DNA of 44,446 nt, from positions 1 through 44,446 of IMG/VR virus record IMGVR_UViG_3300017598_000575; one strand, written 5' to 3'. Positions 20,378-27,720 of this stretch are shown piece by piece. The notes under the pieces were generated by a model. It saw only the letters and a program-made list of their open reading frames with translations. It did not search any database and was not told the DNA's origin. A program made the position numbers and the translations under genes. This stretch comes from a virus. Numbering within the stretch: the first letter of the stretch is position 1; each line of letters starts with the position of its first letter.

Positions 20378-20539
20378 ATGAACAACAGACAATGGAAAAA
20401 ACTTGAAGCAGAGAGGCACAATAAAGCCTATCTCGAAAGTAAAAAGTTGAAACCTGAGAAAGTCCGAAAAAAGAAATCCAGCAAGAAAGTTGCGGCAATA
20501 ATGGCAACTATTGCAGGACTTGGAATTCAAATGTATTAA
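20378..20539 (+). CDS. Small basic protein with a hydrophobic end
   Basis: 53 aa from ATG 20378, with AGAGGGA upstream. The first 35 residues are highly basic and helical (KKLEAERHNKAYLESKKLKP), followed by a short hydrophobic tail (VAAIMATIAGLGIQMY). It may bind nucleic acid or sit at the membrane as a tail-anchored peptide. It lies between attP and the nuclease gene and could be moron DNA expressed from the prophage. No family recognised. Confidence 0.5.
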   Translation: MNNRQWKKLEAERHNKAYLESKKLKPEKVRKKKSSKKVAAIMATIAGLGIQMY

Positions 20540-20595
20540 TTATCACAGAGAGGTGAGTTTGTGCGACTAATTGAAAACCCTGAACTGGTGAGCAA

Positions 20596-20706
20596 ATGAA
20601 CGACACTAAATTTTTAAGCGCATTAATAATGATATTTGGCTATCCGATTTTATTTTGCTGGGCCGCTATTGTTTTTGTTAAATCATTTATCTGGTGGTTG
20701 TTATGA
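20596..20706 (+). CDS. Tiny membrane protein before the nuclease
   Basis: 36 aa, almost all one or two hydrophobic helices (FLSALIMIFGYPILFCWAAI, then VFVKSFIWWLL). Its stop overlaps the ATG of the nuclease (ATGA), which supports translation. The upstream ribosome-binding site is weak, though GTGAGC is present. A short frame from GTG 20561 (with GAGAGG upstream) overlaps its ATG and may pass ribosomes to it. Confidence 0.45.
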   Translation: MNDTKFLSALIMIFGYPILFCWAAIVFVKSFIWWLL

Positions 20707-21116
20707 GGCTGTTAATACTACTACTCTTCCCTGCTCTGCTGAGTGCTCAAGAGTACAATGATGTCATCGTCTCGGAAGTGGTCAACATATATGATGGCGA
20801 TAGCTTCACAGTTAATGTCAATTCATGGCCTGATATCGTCGGTTATCGAATCGGAATACGAGTTAATGGCGTTGATACACCAGAAATGAGGGCTAAATGT
20901 CCTCAAGAGAAAGTCCTGGCCAGACAAGCTAAGCAATTTACGGTCGATATGCTGCGAGGCGGCAAAGTGGTCAAGCTGCGGAATTTACAGCGAGGAAAAT
21001 ATTTTAGAGTGATAGCAGACGTATACGTTGATGAAAAATCATTAACCAGAGCATTGATTGAAAATAATTTAGGTTATGAATATCACGGCGGGACAAGGCG
21101 AGGTTGGTGTGATTAA
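20703..21116 (+). CDS. Secreted staphylococcal-nuclease-like (SNase) protein
   Basis: 137 aa from ATG 20703, which overlaps the stop of the preceding small gene; a GTG at 20694 is an alternative. A signal peptide (MRLLILLLFPALLSAQ) is followed by the SNase fold: VSEVVNIYDGDSFTV, then RVNGVDTPEMRAKC, then a basic core with a LTRALIENNLGYEYHG end. The D-G-D and DTPE motifs match micrococcal/SNase-like nucleases. It should act in the periplasm or outside, cutting nucleic acids. It converges with the M15 peptidase gene by 4 bases. Such genes often travel as morons. Confidence 0.75.
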   Translation: MRLLILLLFPALLSAQEYNDVIVSEVVNIYDGDSFTVNVNSWPDIVGYRIGIRVNGVDTPEMRAKCPQEKVLARQAKQFTVDMLRGGKVVKLRNLQRGKYFRVIADVYVDEKSLTRALIENNLGYEYHGGTRRGWCD

Positions 21117-21439
21117 CGCCCTGCGTGAATAACGCCGCGAGGGTCAAATTCAGCATGAATGTGATTATGCTCTAGCAATACGTCATATCGCTCGCCCAAA
21201 CACGCCCTGAATTTTTGCGTAATTTCAACTTTTTCGACTTGAGTTTTAATATCTCGCGTTCTCAAGTCAACGGCATAATCTAAATAATGTAAGGATTTTC
21301 TGCCGTGCTTTGAATCATTACCGCTGGTAATAACGGCATTTAATCCATACTCAGCCATAATCTCATTAAAAAGATAAACTGCTTCCCAGACTTCCCGGCG
21401 CAAATTTCTTACATCTGCGCCTTGTTTGATTTGTATCAT
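21113..21439 (-). CDS. M15-type peptidase (probable endolysin)
   Basis: 108 aa. The block SKHGRKSLHYLDYAVDLRT followed later by HNHIHAEFDP gives the H-x6-D and H-x-H zinc-binding pattern of M15 D-Ala-D-Ala carboxypeptidase/L-Ala-D-Glu endopeptidases. Phage enzymes of this size degrade peptidoglycan at lysis. No signal peptide is visible, so a holin would be needed for access. It is the last gene of the late operon, coupled to the gene upstream by ATGA. Confidence 0.75.
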   Translation of the reverse strand: MIQIKQGADVRNLRREVWEAVYLFNEIMAEYGLNAVITSGNDSKHGRKSLHYLDYAVDLRTRDIKTQVEKVEITQKFRACLGERYDVLLEHNHIHAEFDPRGVIHAGR

Positions 21440-21741
21440 AATACTTTCAGCTTGATTTCATGCATGTGGATTTGAGTGCGACCAGATTCAGAACTATTTA
21501 ACTTAAATTTAATTGTATAAGTCCCGGCACTGCTAGCATTTAACTTAATTAATGCTGTATTGCCATCCTCGTACTCGTCTGAACTGGTCACGCCTGATGG
21601 TAAAGTCCATTCAACACTGGTCAATGTGTCGTTCTCGTTCGTTAACCAAGTCGAACAGTCAACACCAAAATATTCATCCACACCCGCATAGACATCAGGC
21701 CAGTAAGCCCCATCTGGCGCATTGTATGACTGATTATTCAT
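21436..21741 (-). CDS. Phage protein with an immunoglobulin-like fold
   Basis: 101 aa. A beta-rich sequence with PSGVTSSDEYEDGNTALIKL and SAGTYTIKFKLNSSESG resembles bacterial Ig-like domains that decorate capsids and tail fibres. The N-terminal part (APDGAYWPDVYAGVDEYFG) is unrecognised. A likely role is surface binding on the particle. Position between fibre genes and the peptidase supports a structural part. Confidence 0.5.
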   Translation of the reverse strand: MNNQSYNAPDGAYWPDVYAGVDEYFGVDCSTWLTNENDTLTSVEWTLPSGVTSSDEYEDGNTALIKLNASSAGTYTIKFKLNSSESGRTQIHMHEIKLKVL

Positions 21742-22100
21742 TAGGCACTCGCTGAATAAGTAAACGATGTCACACTGACGGTATCCGTTGCCGCAATAGA
21801 CAAGCTAGACAGATTTAAATCAGCACCAGAAGTGCCAACCGTACCATTAAAGATTTCTGTCGCGCCCGAAGTTTCCATTTTAAATTTAGCCGCTGTGCCG
21901 CCCGTAGCGCTTGAATCATCGGTAATAGCATTAGCTGTTGCTGTGCCGCTGGCTGCTGCGCCAAAGGCGGTGGCATTGAGCGGTAAAGTGGCAACTTCAA
22001 CATCACCGCTGGTCATAATGACCAGATTGCCCGAGTTTAACTGGTCAACCACATAATCTGCTAATCCATTTCTTACTGCTGTTGTGTGAGTTAAAGACAT
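21741..22100 (-). CDS. Small Ala/Thr-rich phage protein, fibre-associated
   Basis: 119 aa, starting TTAVRNGLADYVVDQLNSGN, followed by beta-type repeats with many Ala, Thr, Ser and Gly. Proteins with this start occur near tail fibre genes of siphophages and are probably small receptor-binding or fibre-tip proteins. It has a good AGAGAGG site and overlaps the stop of the small gene upstream. Confidence 0.55.
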   Translation of the reverse strand: MSLTHTTAVRNGLADYVVDQLNSGNLVIMTSGDVEVATLPLNATAFGAAASGTATANAITDDSSATGGTAAKFKMETSGATEIFNGTVGTSGADLNLSSLSIAATDTVSVTSFTYSASA

Positions 22101-22246
22101 TTTTCAAATTCCTCTCTTTCTGTTTTCGTTAATTGCTGTTTAATTTCATCGGGACAATTTTTGTAATCGTCAATTTTGGGATTGCCGTTTTTATCTCGAA
22201 TTAGGGCAAAACCTTTGAATTTTTGAGGTGTTGCTTTAATGTTCAT
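22091..22246 (-). CDS. Small hypothetical protein between fibre genes
   Basis: 51 aa from ATG 22246, overlapping the repeat-protein stop (ATGA). Polar and basic (NIKATPQKFKGFALIRDKNG, later KTEREEFEKCL). The end carries the ribosome-binding site of the next gene. No domain recognised. It may be a fibre-folding helper. Confidence 0.55.
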   Translation of the reverse strand: MNIKATPQKFKGFALIRDKNGNPKIDDYKNCPDEIKQQLTKTEREEFEKCL

Positions 22247-23085
22247 GCGATTTTATACACCTTATCCTGTGCCTGGAGTGAATAAATTTTATTTTGTGCT
22301 TGCAGCGAATAAATCTTGTTAGGGCTAATGACGGGTAGTTCTGCTGATGTGCCTACTGCTGTTGCGGTATCGGCCTGGACTGCTGCACTGCCTGTAATTA
22401 CTCTTAGCCCTGCGGCATTAGTCGTGGCTGTTTGGGCTTGTGGACTGCCTGAACCTGTTATAGCGCTGGTTTTAGTCCCGTTTCCGGTTGATGTCGCAGT
22501 GTCGGCTTGAGGTGAGCCAGCACCTTTAATTAATCTTAAGCCTGTACCGTTTGCCGTTGCTGTATCAGCCTGTGGCGCTCCACTTCCCACAATGACATTA
22601 CCTACGACTCCCATACCCGTACTAGTCGCAGTATCGGCCTGTGGACTTGCTGAACCGGTTACTGTACGATTGCCCGTTGCTGTCGTTGTGGCCGTGTCTG
22701 CTTGAGTGGTTGCTGTACCACCAACTAACCTTAACCCAGTTGCATTACTGGTTGCTGTCGATGCTTGCGGACTACCGCTACCCGTGATTTTTCGTATTCC
22801 GGTTGCTGTAGTCGTTGCTGTATCAGCTTGTGTTGTCGCTGTGCCAGTTGTCGCACTGCCGACTGTTCCGCTACCTACTGTTGTGGCTGATTCAGCTTGT
22901 GGGCTTGCTGTTCCGGTGATAATTCTAGTTGCCGTACCACTTGTGGTTGCTGTGTCGGCCTGTGGTGAACCTGTACCACCAACACCACCCACACCCGCAC
23001 TACCCTCAATTACTCCAGCACTGGTTAATCGTTGACCGCTAAAGTCAGCATCAACTAGACCACTTGATGTTAACCTCAGCTTCAT
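22243..23085 (-). CDS. Repeat protein of tail-fibre type
   Basis: 280 aa. About ten imperfect repeats of 20-24 residues follow the pattern TGSGSPQADTATTxATGxRx. The last two carry the variants SPQAQTATT and AAVQADTATA. The end is a short double repeat KIYSLQAQ. The repeats are rich in Ala, Thr, Gly and lack Cys and charged residues, suggesting a rod or surface-binding fibre. Repeat number could change by recombination. The start (MKLRLTSSGLVDADFSG) is typical of fibre proteins. Confidence 0.6.
   Translation of the reverse strand: MKLRLTSSGLVDADFSGQRLTSAGVIEGSAGVGGVGGTGSPQADTATTSGTATRIITGTASPQAESATTVGSGTVGSATTGTATTQADTATTTATGIRKITGSGSPQASTATSNATGLRLVGGTATTQADTATTTATGNRTVTGSASPQADTATSTGMGVVGNVIVGSGAPQADTATANGTGLRLIKGAGSPQADTATSTGNGTKTSAITGSGSPQAQTATTNAAGLRVITGSAAVQADTATAVGTSAELPVISPNKIYSLQAQNKIYSLQAQDKVYKIA
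22330..23000 (-). repeat. About ten tandem coding repeats (60-72 bp)
   Basis: Tandem repeats encode a PQADTATT core every 60-72 bp. The units differ from each other at many third positions, so they were not all made in one recent event. They lie fully inside the gene at 22243-23085 and are in frame. Confidence 0.65.
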
Positions 23086-24398
23086 GTGATGACCACCGCG
23101 GGGTCAACGAATACATCAACACTTGGCAGGGCTAAACTTACATAGATTTCCACTGTGCCGTTATCTACGCCCGTCATGCCTGAAACAGTTATCGAATCAC
23201 TGTAGATATAAGTTTTAGGGCTTGCCCATCCCGCTGTATTGCCTGTATCGTCGGTGTAATCTGTTTCGGTTGTAGAGAGTATATTTGTAGCTCTAGTTGT
23301 GTTGGTAGAACTTGTTACACCAAGCACCATATCTGTTGCATCGGGCCTGACTATCTCAAGCCAGAAACCCGCGCTATCTAGAGCGGCGTTACTGGTAAAT
23401 TGTGCCGTGTAAGTTTTGTTGGAGGTTAAATCTTGTGCTGGTAATTCTATGAGCTTGTGCCTTAATGGATTAGATACTGAACAATTTGTGCCCTCAAGCA
23501 AAGTAGAAAAGCCTGTTGATCCATCATAGGTAGCACTCAGATAGGTTATTTTATCTGGCGAAACTTCACCTTTTAGATCGTCAAGTGTATGAAAATACCA
23601 ATAAGCATTGTCATCATCTGTAGCTCCAGCAAAATCAGGCCGCGTACAAGAGTTTATTTTCACCTTTATGTATTCGTTATTAACTGGCGCACTGTCGAGC
23701 AACCCTGTGATATTTGGTGGTAGTTTGCATCGGTCAAACGTATAAAACTTTGAGCCGTCAGGCCCGTTATCAACTAGTGTTTGTGCAGCAGTGCAGCCGG
23801 AAAGATCACAGTTGCTGAAGGTGATATTAGAAGTTAAGCCATTATTACCCCTAATCAACTTTTGTGTTGGCGTAATAATTGTGGAATTATCAAAGGCCAA
23901 ATGGTTAGCATCTACTTGTAGCGCCCCTGACGTAGTAGTTGCCGAACTAAAGTCAATAACGCAACTTTTAAATTCAGCGCTTAAGTCTGCACCCGAAATT
24001 TGAAAAACAGGGGTAACATTGTTTGAATAAAAATTACAGTCTACATATACGGATAGAGCATTAGCACCTTGAAGAAAATCATCTCCTATATAAAAAGACA
24101 TGCCTAATATTTTAAACCCATAGCCTGAAAATGTAATATCATAATCACCTGCGTCATTATCAATCTGAGCACCTACCGCATAAGAATCATCAGATTTATT
24201 AACAGAAAATACATCTATGCCATTAGCGAAAGCATAGGTTGTGTTTACATTTGGTTGTTCTGTATGGGTATGAGAAACATAGATAGTATTGTCTGCTGCA
24301 ACCGCGCTTACCGCTGCGCCAAGCGTAGTGTAGGCATCTGTCCAACTTGCGCCATTAGCTGCACCTGTGGCAGTGTTATCTACATAATATATAGCCAT
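23082..24398 (-). CDS. Beta-helix tailspike/fibre protein
   Basis: 438 aa. The start YYVDNTATGAANGASWTDAY with TLGAAV is the entry of pectate-lyase-type right-handed beta-helices found in phage tailspikes. Many short beta segments with N and D turns follow. The C-terminal 130 residues look like a separate beta sandwich. A possible role is polysaccharide recognition or cleavage at the host surface. No signature of a catalytic centre was seen. It overlaps the repeat-protein gene by 4 bases. Confidence 0.65.
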   Translation of the reverse strand: MAIYYVDNTATGAANGASWTDAYTTLGAAVSAVAADNTIYVSHTHTEQPNVNTTYAFANGIDVFSVNKSDDSYAVGAQIDNDAGDYDITFSGYGFKILGMSFYIGDDFLQGANALSVYVDCNFYSNNVTPVFQISGADLSAEFKSCVIDFSSATTTSGALQVDANHLAFDNSTIITPTQKLIRGNNGLTSNITFSNCDLSGCTAAQTLVDNGPDGSKFYTFDRCKLPPNITGLLDSAPVNNEYIKVKINSCTRPDFAGATDDDNAYWYFHTLDDLKGEVSPDKITYLSATYDGSTGFSTLLEGTNCSVSNPLRHKLIELPAQDLTSNKTYTAQFTSNAALDSAGFWLEIVRPDATDMVLGVTSSTNTTRATNILSTTETDYTDDTGNTAGWASPKTYIYSDSITVSGMTGVDNGTVEIYVSLALPSVDVFVDPAVVIT

Positions 24399-24877
24399 TA
24401 TACCCCTCCTATCACTGGCACGTAACTATCAAGTCCCACCTTACTGCTCAACAAAGTCAAAGCCTTAGCTCTAACATCATCCACCCATGATTGAGGCTTT
24501 GAATAGATTGCCATTAATTCCAAATCTGTCACCAAATCCAAATAAGGCAGGCCGTTATAAACAATCGGGTCTGTAGCAGGCAAGGACAAAGCATCATCTA
24601 AAATGGATTTCAATAATTCTACTCTTGTATTCCAAAGTGAATCTTTTGTAAACGGGTTAACGCCCGCTCTGATTGATTCTTTATATTCGGAAATTTCAGA
24701 TTGTTGCTTAGATGCTAATAAATCCGCTTCTACTTGTGCGCCGTCATCGCTGGCATCGTGATTAAACATGCCTACAATCTGCGTATGCTCGTTGCCTTGC
24801 AAGTCAGTCAGTGTCACTTGATAGCGCCGTCTAACCTTATTATTCGGTAATTGGCGCTCTGTATAGACTGTTATCAT
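24398..24877 (-). CDS. Hypothetical fibre-region protein
   Basis: 159 aa. An N-terminal beta segment with basic residues (LPNNKVRRRYQVTLTDLQGN) and a mainly helical C-terminal half. It is sited where many siphophages keep a small fibre-attachment or chaperone gene. No firm family. It overlaps the tailspike gene by a single base. Between it and the stop at 24932, a short other-frame stretch (24840 to about 24985) reads as protein but has no start codon. Confidence 0.5.
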   Translation of the reverse strand: MITVYTERQLPNNKVRRRYQVTLTDLQGNEHTQIVGMFNHDASDDGAQVEADLLASKQQSEISEYKESIRAGVNPFTKDSLWNTRVELLKSILDDALSLPATDPIVYNGLPYLDLVTDLELMAIYSKPQSWVDDVRAKALTLLSSKVGLDSYVPVIGGV

Positions 24878-24931
24878 TATCTAAATCCTGTAGTTCTAGT
24901 AAAATTTCAATTTCATCGGTGTCAAAGTCGC

Positions 24932-25281
24932 TTACAATTGCAATTGCGTCTGTGTTCGTTGTTTCAATTCCTCTAGATTCGATATACGCCTGTCAAAGCT
25001 TGTCATCCTTTCCTGCATAGCAAGCCTATCTCTTTCTGCATAGCAAGCCTATCTCTTTCTGCATCCTTGGCTGTATATCTGTCTGATATGACATTGCTAA
25101 ATGACGCTTTTAAATCTTTAACCTGATATGTCAGCAGCTTTATTTCTCCAGACATTTCAATTTGCTTTTCACCCTGCACTTCAAGCTTGGAGGCTCCCCA
25201 TACTAAAAGCGCTACAGCTATACTTGATGTTATAGTGTTAAGTCTTCGCTCCCAAGTTGACTCTTTATTGTTTTCGGGCAT
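24932..25281 (-). pseudogene. Holin-like membrane/coiled-coil protein frameshifted by a 23-bp duplication
   Basis: The frame from ATG 25281 gives 92 aa: a short basic start (KESTWERRLN), one transmembrane helix (TITSSIAVALLVWGASKL), then a coiled coil, ending early at CRKG (25003). Removing one copy of the tandem 23-bp repeat at 25015-25060 lets the frame continue as QERMTSFDRRISNLEELKQR to a stop at 24932-24934. That would be the natural end. The shortened form keeps the membrane helix and may still work. A holin-type or Rz-like role fits its place near the lipoprotein and the peptidase. Confidence 0.65.
25015..25060. repeat. Perfect 23-bp tandem duplication
   Basis: The unit at 25015-25037 is repeated exactly at 25038-25060. 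As 23 is not a multiple of three, it shifts the reading frame of the holin-like gene. The two copies are identical, so the event is recent, or the site is prone to slippage. Confidence 0.85.
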
Positions 25282-25282
25282 G

Positions 25283-25699
25283 TTATTTTCCTTTATTCCA
25301 AGCTACCCAGCCGCCAAGCCGAACTGCGTTATACATGACCTCTACGCCCGTTTGCCTGAAACCGTCTAGCTCCATAATCAACTTATAGATTTCGTCGGTT
25401 TCTTTGCGTGAGAATAGTTTTTTACCATATAAATAGTCATGCCAGATTGAACCATATCTATGCTTTCCGGTGGCTGGCTGATATAGCCATTTTGCCCACC
25501 AAGGGATTGAGGCGAAATTGATAATCGTGTCTTTTTCGACCGTGATAACTCCATAACCATATAAAGATAAGTCGATAGAGCAGTCTTTATTTACTAGCCA
25601 ATTTTTCCCATCGGGCAATGGCGTTAGGCTGGGCAATCCTCTGGGGTAATGGTCGGGTATTTTTACATCATGCACGAAAGCATTTTCATAAGCATTCAT
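25283..25699 (-). CDS. DUF1353 phage protein
   Basis: 138 aa. It has the DUF1353 pattern: NFASIPWWAKW, then a HRYGSIWHDYLYGKKLFSRK block, then YNAVRLGGWVAWN near the end. The family is found in tail-proximal or lysis parts of phage genomes, but its activity is unknown. The conserved WHD-LY and R suggest a possible enzyme. It sits between a lipoprotein and the holin-like gene, so a link to lysis is possible. Confidence 0.75.
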   Translation of the reverse strand: MNAYENAFVHDVKIPDHYPRGLPSLTPLPDGKNWLVNKDCSIDLSLYGYGVITVEKDTIINFASIPWWAKWLYQPATGKHRYGSIWHDYLYGKKLFSRKETDEIYKLIMELDGFRQTGVEVMYNAVRLGGWVAWNKGK

Positions 25700-25941
25700 T
25701 ACTGTCCCACCTCGCAGGCCGTCTGCCCATCATCGTGCTTATACTTAAATCCTTCCGGCAAATCCTTGCTACACCAGCACGCTTTTTTCATGGCTGAGGC
25801 ATTTAAGTACATGCCGTTTAATTGCTCACCCAGGACATAGCAGCCTTTTTGTGCTCGCTGGTCACGGATATCGTTGATACTGCATCCAGTTAGCAAATAC
25901 AAAAGAAAAATCATAGTTAGTGCTAGTAGTATGTGTTTCAT
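25699..25941 (-). CDS. Small phage lipoprotein
   Basis: 80 aa from ATG 25941, which overlaps the previous stop (ATGA); the frame also opens at 25953. The signal peptide KHILLALTMIFLLYLLTGCS carries the lipobox LTGC, so the mature protein would be lipid-anchored. The body has paired Cys residues (KGCY, KKACWC, TACEV). It may be an Rz1-like outer-membrane partner in lysis or a superinfection exclusion factor. Rz1 proteins are usually Pro-rich and this is not. Confidence 0.65.
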   Translation of the reverse strand: MKHILLALTMIFLLYLLTGCSINDIRDQRAQKGCYVLGEQLNGMYLNASAMKKACWCSKDLPEGFKYKHDDGQTACEVGQ

Positions 25942-26888
25942 TTTATACCCCACCTGTTGAGCAAAATATCAATCTGATTAAATCGTCCAAGCGAGGTATT
26001 GTTTATGACAGGCATTGAAAACTGAGGGTATTTGTACCAGCTTGAGGATATATAGCTATCAGCTCTTACACCTGCCCTAAGCAGATTTTGCAGACCGTGA
26101 CGCACATTTTTTGTGGCTTGCTGGCCACTTTTTTTGCCGCCCAGATTAGAGACTAAAAACACCCCAAATTTAGTTTTTAAATCGTTTTGAATGTATTTGC
26201 TTAAGGCTGCGATTGATGACCATGAGTTGCCGCGAATACGCTTTCTTGGGTAGCTGACAGGTAAATCCAGGTGAATAAATGACAACTTAAATCCCCGCCG
26301 CTTAAGTTCATTCACGACCGTTTTATAGTTTTGCCGCACTAATAAATCTGGCAGTTTGGCTGGCAGTGCGTCGATTAACCCTATTTTGATATGAGGGAAT
26401 TTTTTACCTACTTTTTGGTAATAACTCAAAATATCTAGATACCTGGGAAGCATGTTTTTAAAGTTTTTATACTGGGGAAATTTTTTACTGGGCTTTGACA
26501 ATACGGATTGCATACCGATATATTGCACATCAAACCCTAACCGCCTTAATCTCTTGATTGTCTTGATTGAAACTTTGAATTGTGGTTTTTTCTGTCGCCC
26601 ATGCGCCCAAGCCACTGTGCCGTCATCTAACGCGGTTTTTACATTGCAGGATTTTAAAATCCCCGCCAGTTGCCTTAATGCTTTGTCTTTTACTTTTTTG
26701 ACGGATGACAAACGAAAATAATAAACATCAGCTTTGCAGATTATGTTTTTAAAATCAGGATTACTCATTCGGGAATAAAAATCATGGGGCAATCCACCAG
26801 CGACACGGCGATTAGTGTCTTGATACCATCGTTCATTAGCGGTTACGGTTGCAGTCATTAAACAAAGCAATAAAATTAGATATTTCAT
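25938..26888 (-). CDS. Secreted protein with a TIM-barrel-like pattern
   Basis: 316 aa. A signal peptide (KYLILLLCLMTATVTAN) is followed by a mature region of alternating beta strands and basic helices, such as KTALDDGTVAWAHG, LGFDVQYIGMQSVL, HIKIGLIDALPAKL and LSFIHLDLPVSYP. That rhythm, with D and H at strand ends, looks like a glycoside-hydrolase-type barrel, but no family was recognised. It would act in the periplasm or outside. Its gene is coupled to the lipoprotein after it. A cell-wall or capsule-degrading role is a guess. Confidence 0.55.
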   Translation of the reverse strand: MKYLILLLCLMTATVTANERWYQDTNRRVAGGLPHDFYSRMSNPDFKNIICKADVYYFRLSSVKKVKDKALRQLAGILKSCNVKTALDDGTVAWAHGRQKKPQFKVSIKTIKRLRRLGFDVQYIGMQSVLSKPSKKFPQYKNFKNMLPRYLDILSYYQKVGKKFPHIKIGLIDALPAKLPDLLVRQNYKTVVNELKRRGFKLSFIHLDLPVSYPRKRIRGNSWSSIAALSKYIQNDLKTKFGVFLVSNLGGKKSGQQATKNVRHGLQNLLRAGVRADSYISSSWYKYPQFSMPVINNTSLGRFNQIDILLNRWGIK

Positions 26889-27418
26889 AATCCTGTATCC
26901 ACAATTATCTGAGCTGCTGCTCTTTCGTTTCTATCGCTCTGAATTATCGGATTTACAATCTCTGTCACTCCGGTTTGATTACCTTCATCATCATAAATAA
27001 CCTGCTCAATCATTAGTGGTTCAACAGGCTCTACAAACTTGATCGTGTAACCTTCTTCTAATATTGGCCTTTCGTCTTCCGGCAAATCACCGTACCCTTC
27101 TTTGTACACCGGGGGGATTTTCTGCTCTTTACGTCCTTCTTCAAGAATTACTTTTCTGAGCCTTGCTACCGCTCTGTCATACGCTTGTTGCTTTGCCTCA
27201 TTGGCTGAATCAATCACCATTTGCCTGCCTAGGTCTCGACATGCCTCAACATGGGCTTGATAGTCGGCTATTTCAGCCATTTCATCCGTTGACAACTCAT
27301 AAGTCCTCATTGCTGCACCATGACTAATACGGGATAACTTTTGCTCTGCATCGAGAGAATATTGCTGGCGAATTAATCTAACAACTCGTTTATCAATTTG
27401 TTGATTAGTTAATATCAT
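26885..27418 (-). CDS. Hypothetical tail-region protein, helical
   Basis: 177 aa. A long helical first half (IDKRVVRLIRQQYSLDAEQK and later MAEIADYQAHVEACRD) and an acidic, beta-rich second half ending NPIIQSDRNERAAAQI. This layout is like small fibre-assembly proteins, but the match is weak. It overlaps both neighbours by a few bases in the late operon. Confidence 0.5.
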   Translation of the reverse strand: MILTNQQIDKRVVRLIRQQYSLDAEQKLSRISHGAAMRTYELSTDEMAEIADYQAHVEACRDLGRQMVIDSANEAKQQAYDRAVARLRKVILEEGRKEQKIPPVYKEGYGDLPEDERPILEEGYTIKFVEPVEPLMIEQVIYDDEGNQTGVTEIVNPIIQSDRNERAAAQIIVDTGL

Positions 27419-27720
27419 TATCTAATCCTCACATAGCTATAAATTGTCACATCATTTAAATTTGTAGGTGCGACATTAAAAGAAATTGTCTTATTTGTGC
27501 CGTTATCCAAAACTTGAAACTCATCACCAGAGCCTTCTTTTTGCAACGCTCCCGCATCAAAAACCTGGAACGGCTCATGGTTTATCGGCACTGCAAAATC
27601 AGTTCCAGAGCCATCACCAATAGCAAAAGTGGGAACTAATTTTTTAGCATATTTGGGTTTTTGAATTTGAGCCAATAGCTCCCTGAGTTTTTTTTCTAAA
27701 ATTTCTACATTGGAACTCAT
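27418..27720 (-). CDS. Small fibre-associated protein
   Basis: 100 aa. A short coiled-coil start (VEILEKKLRELLAQIQKP) and a beta-rich end with GSGTDFAVPINHEPFQVFDA. It may be a trimeric fibre tip or adaptor. It is coupled to the large fibre gene upstream (ATGA) and to the next gene downstream. Confidence 0.5.
   Translation of the reverse strand: MSSNVEILEKKLRELLAQIQKPKYAKKLVPTFAIGDGSGTDFAVPINHEPFQVFDAGALQKEGSGDEFQVLDNGTNKTISFNVAPTNLNDVTIYSYVRIR

Noticed and set aside
22316-23035. Regularly spaced repeats that could suggest a CRISPR array
   Set aside because: Repeats are imperfect, in frame and of protein-coding pattern on the minus strand; no constant repeat or spacer sizes.
24840-24985. 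Acidic open frame (SDFDTDEIEILLELQ region) between the holin-like and the next gene
   Set aside because: No ATG, GTG or TTG start and it overlaps the following gene; possibly chance.
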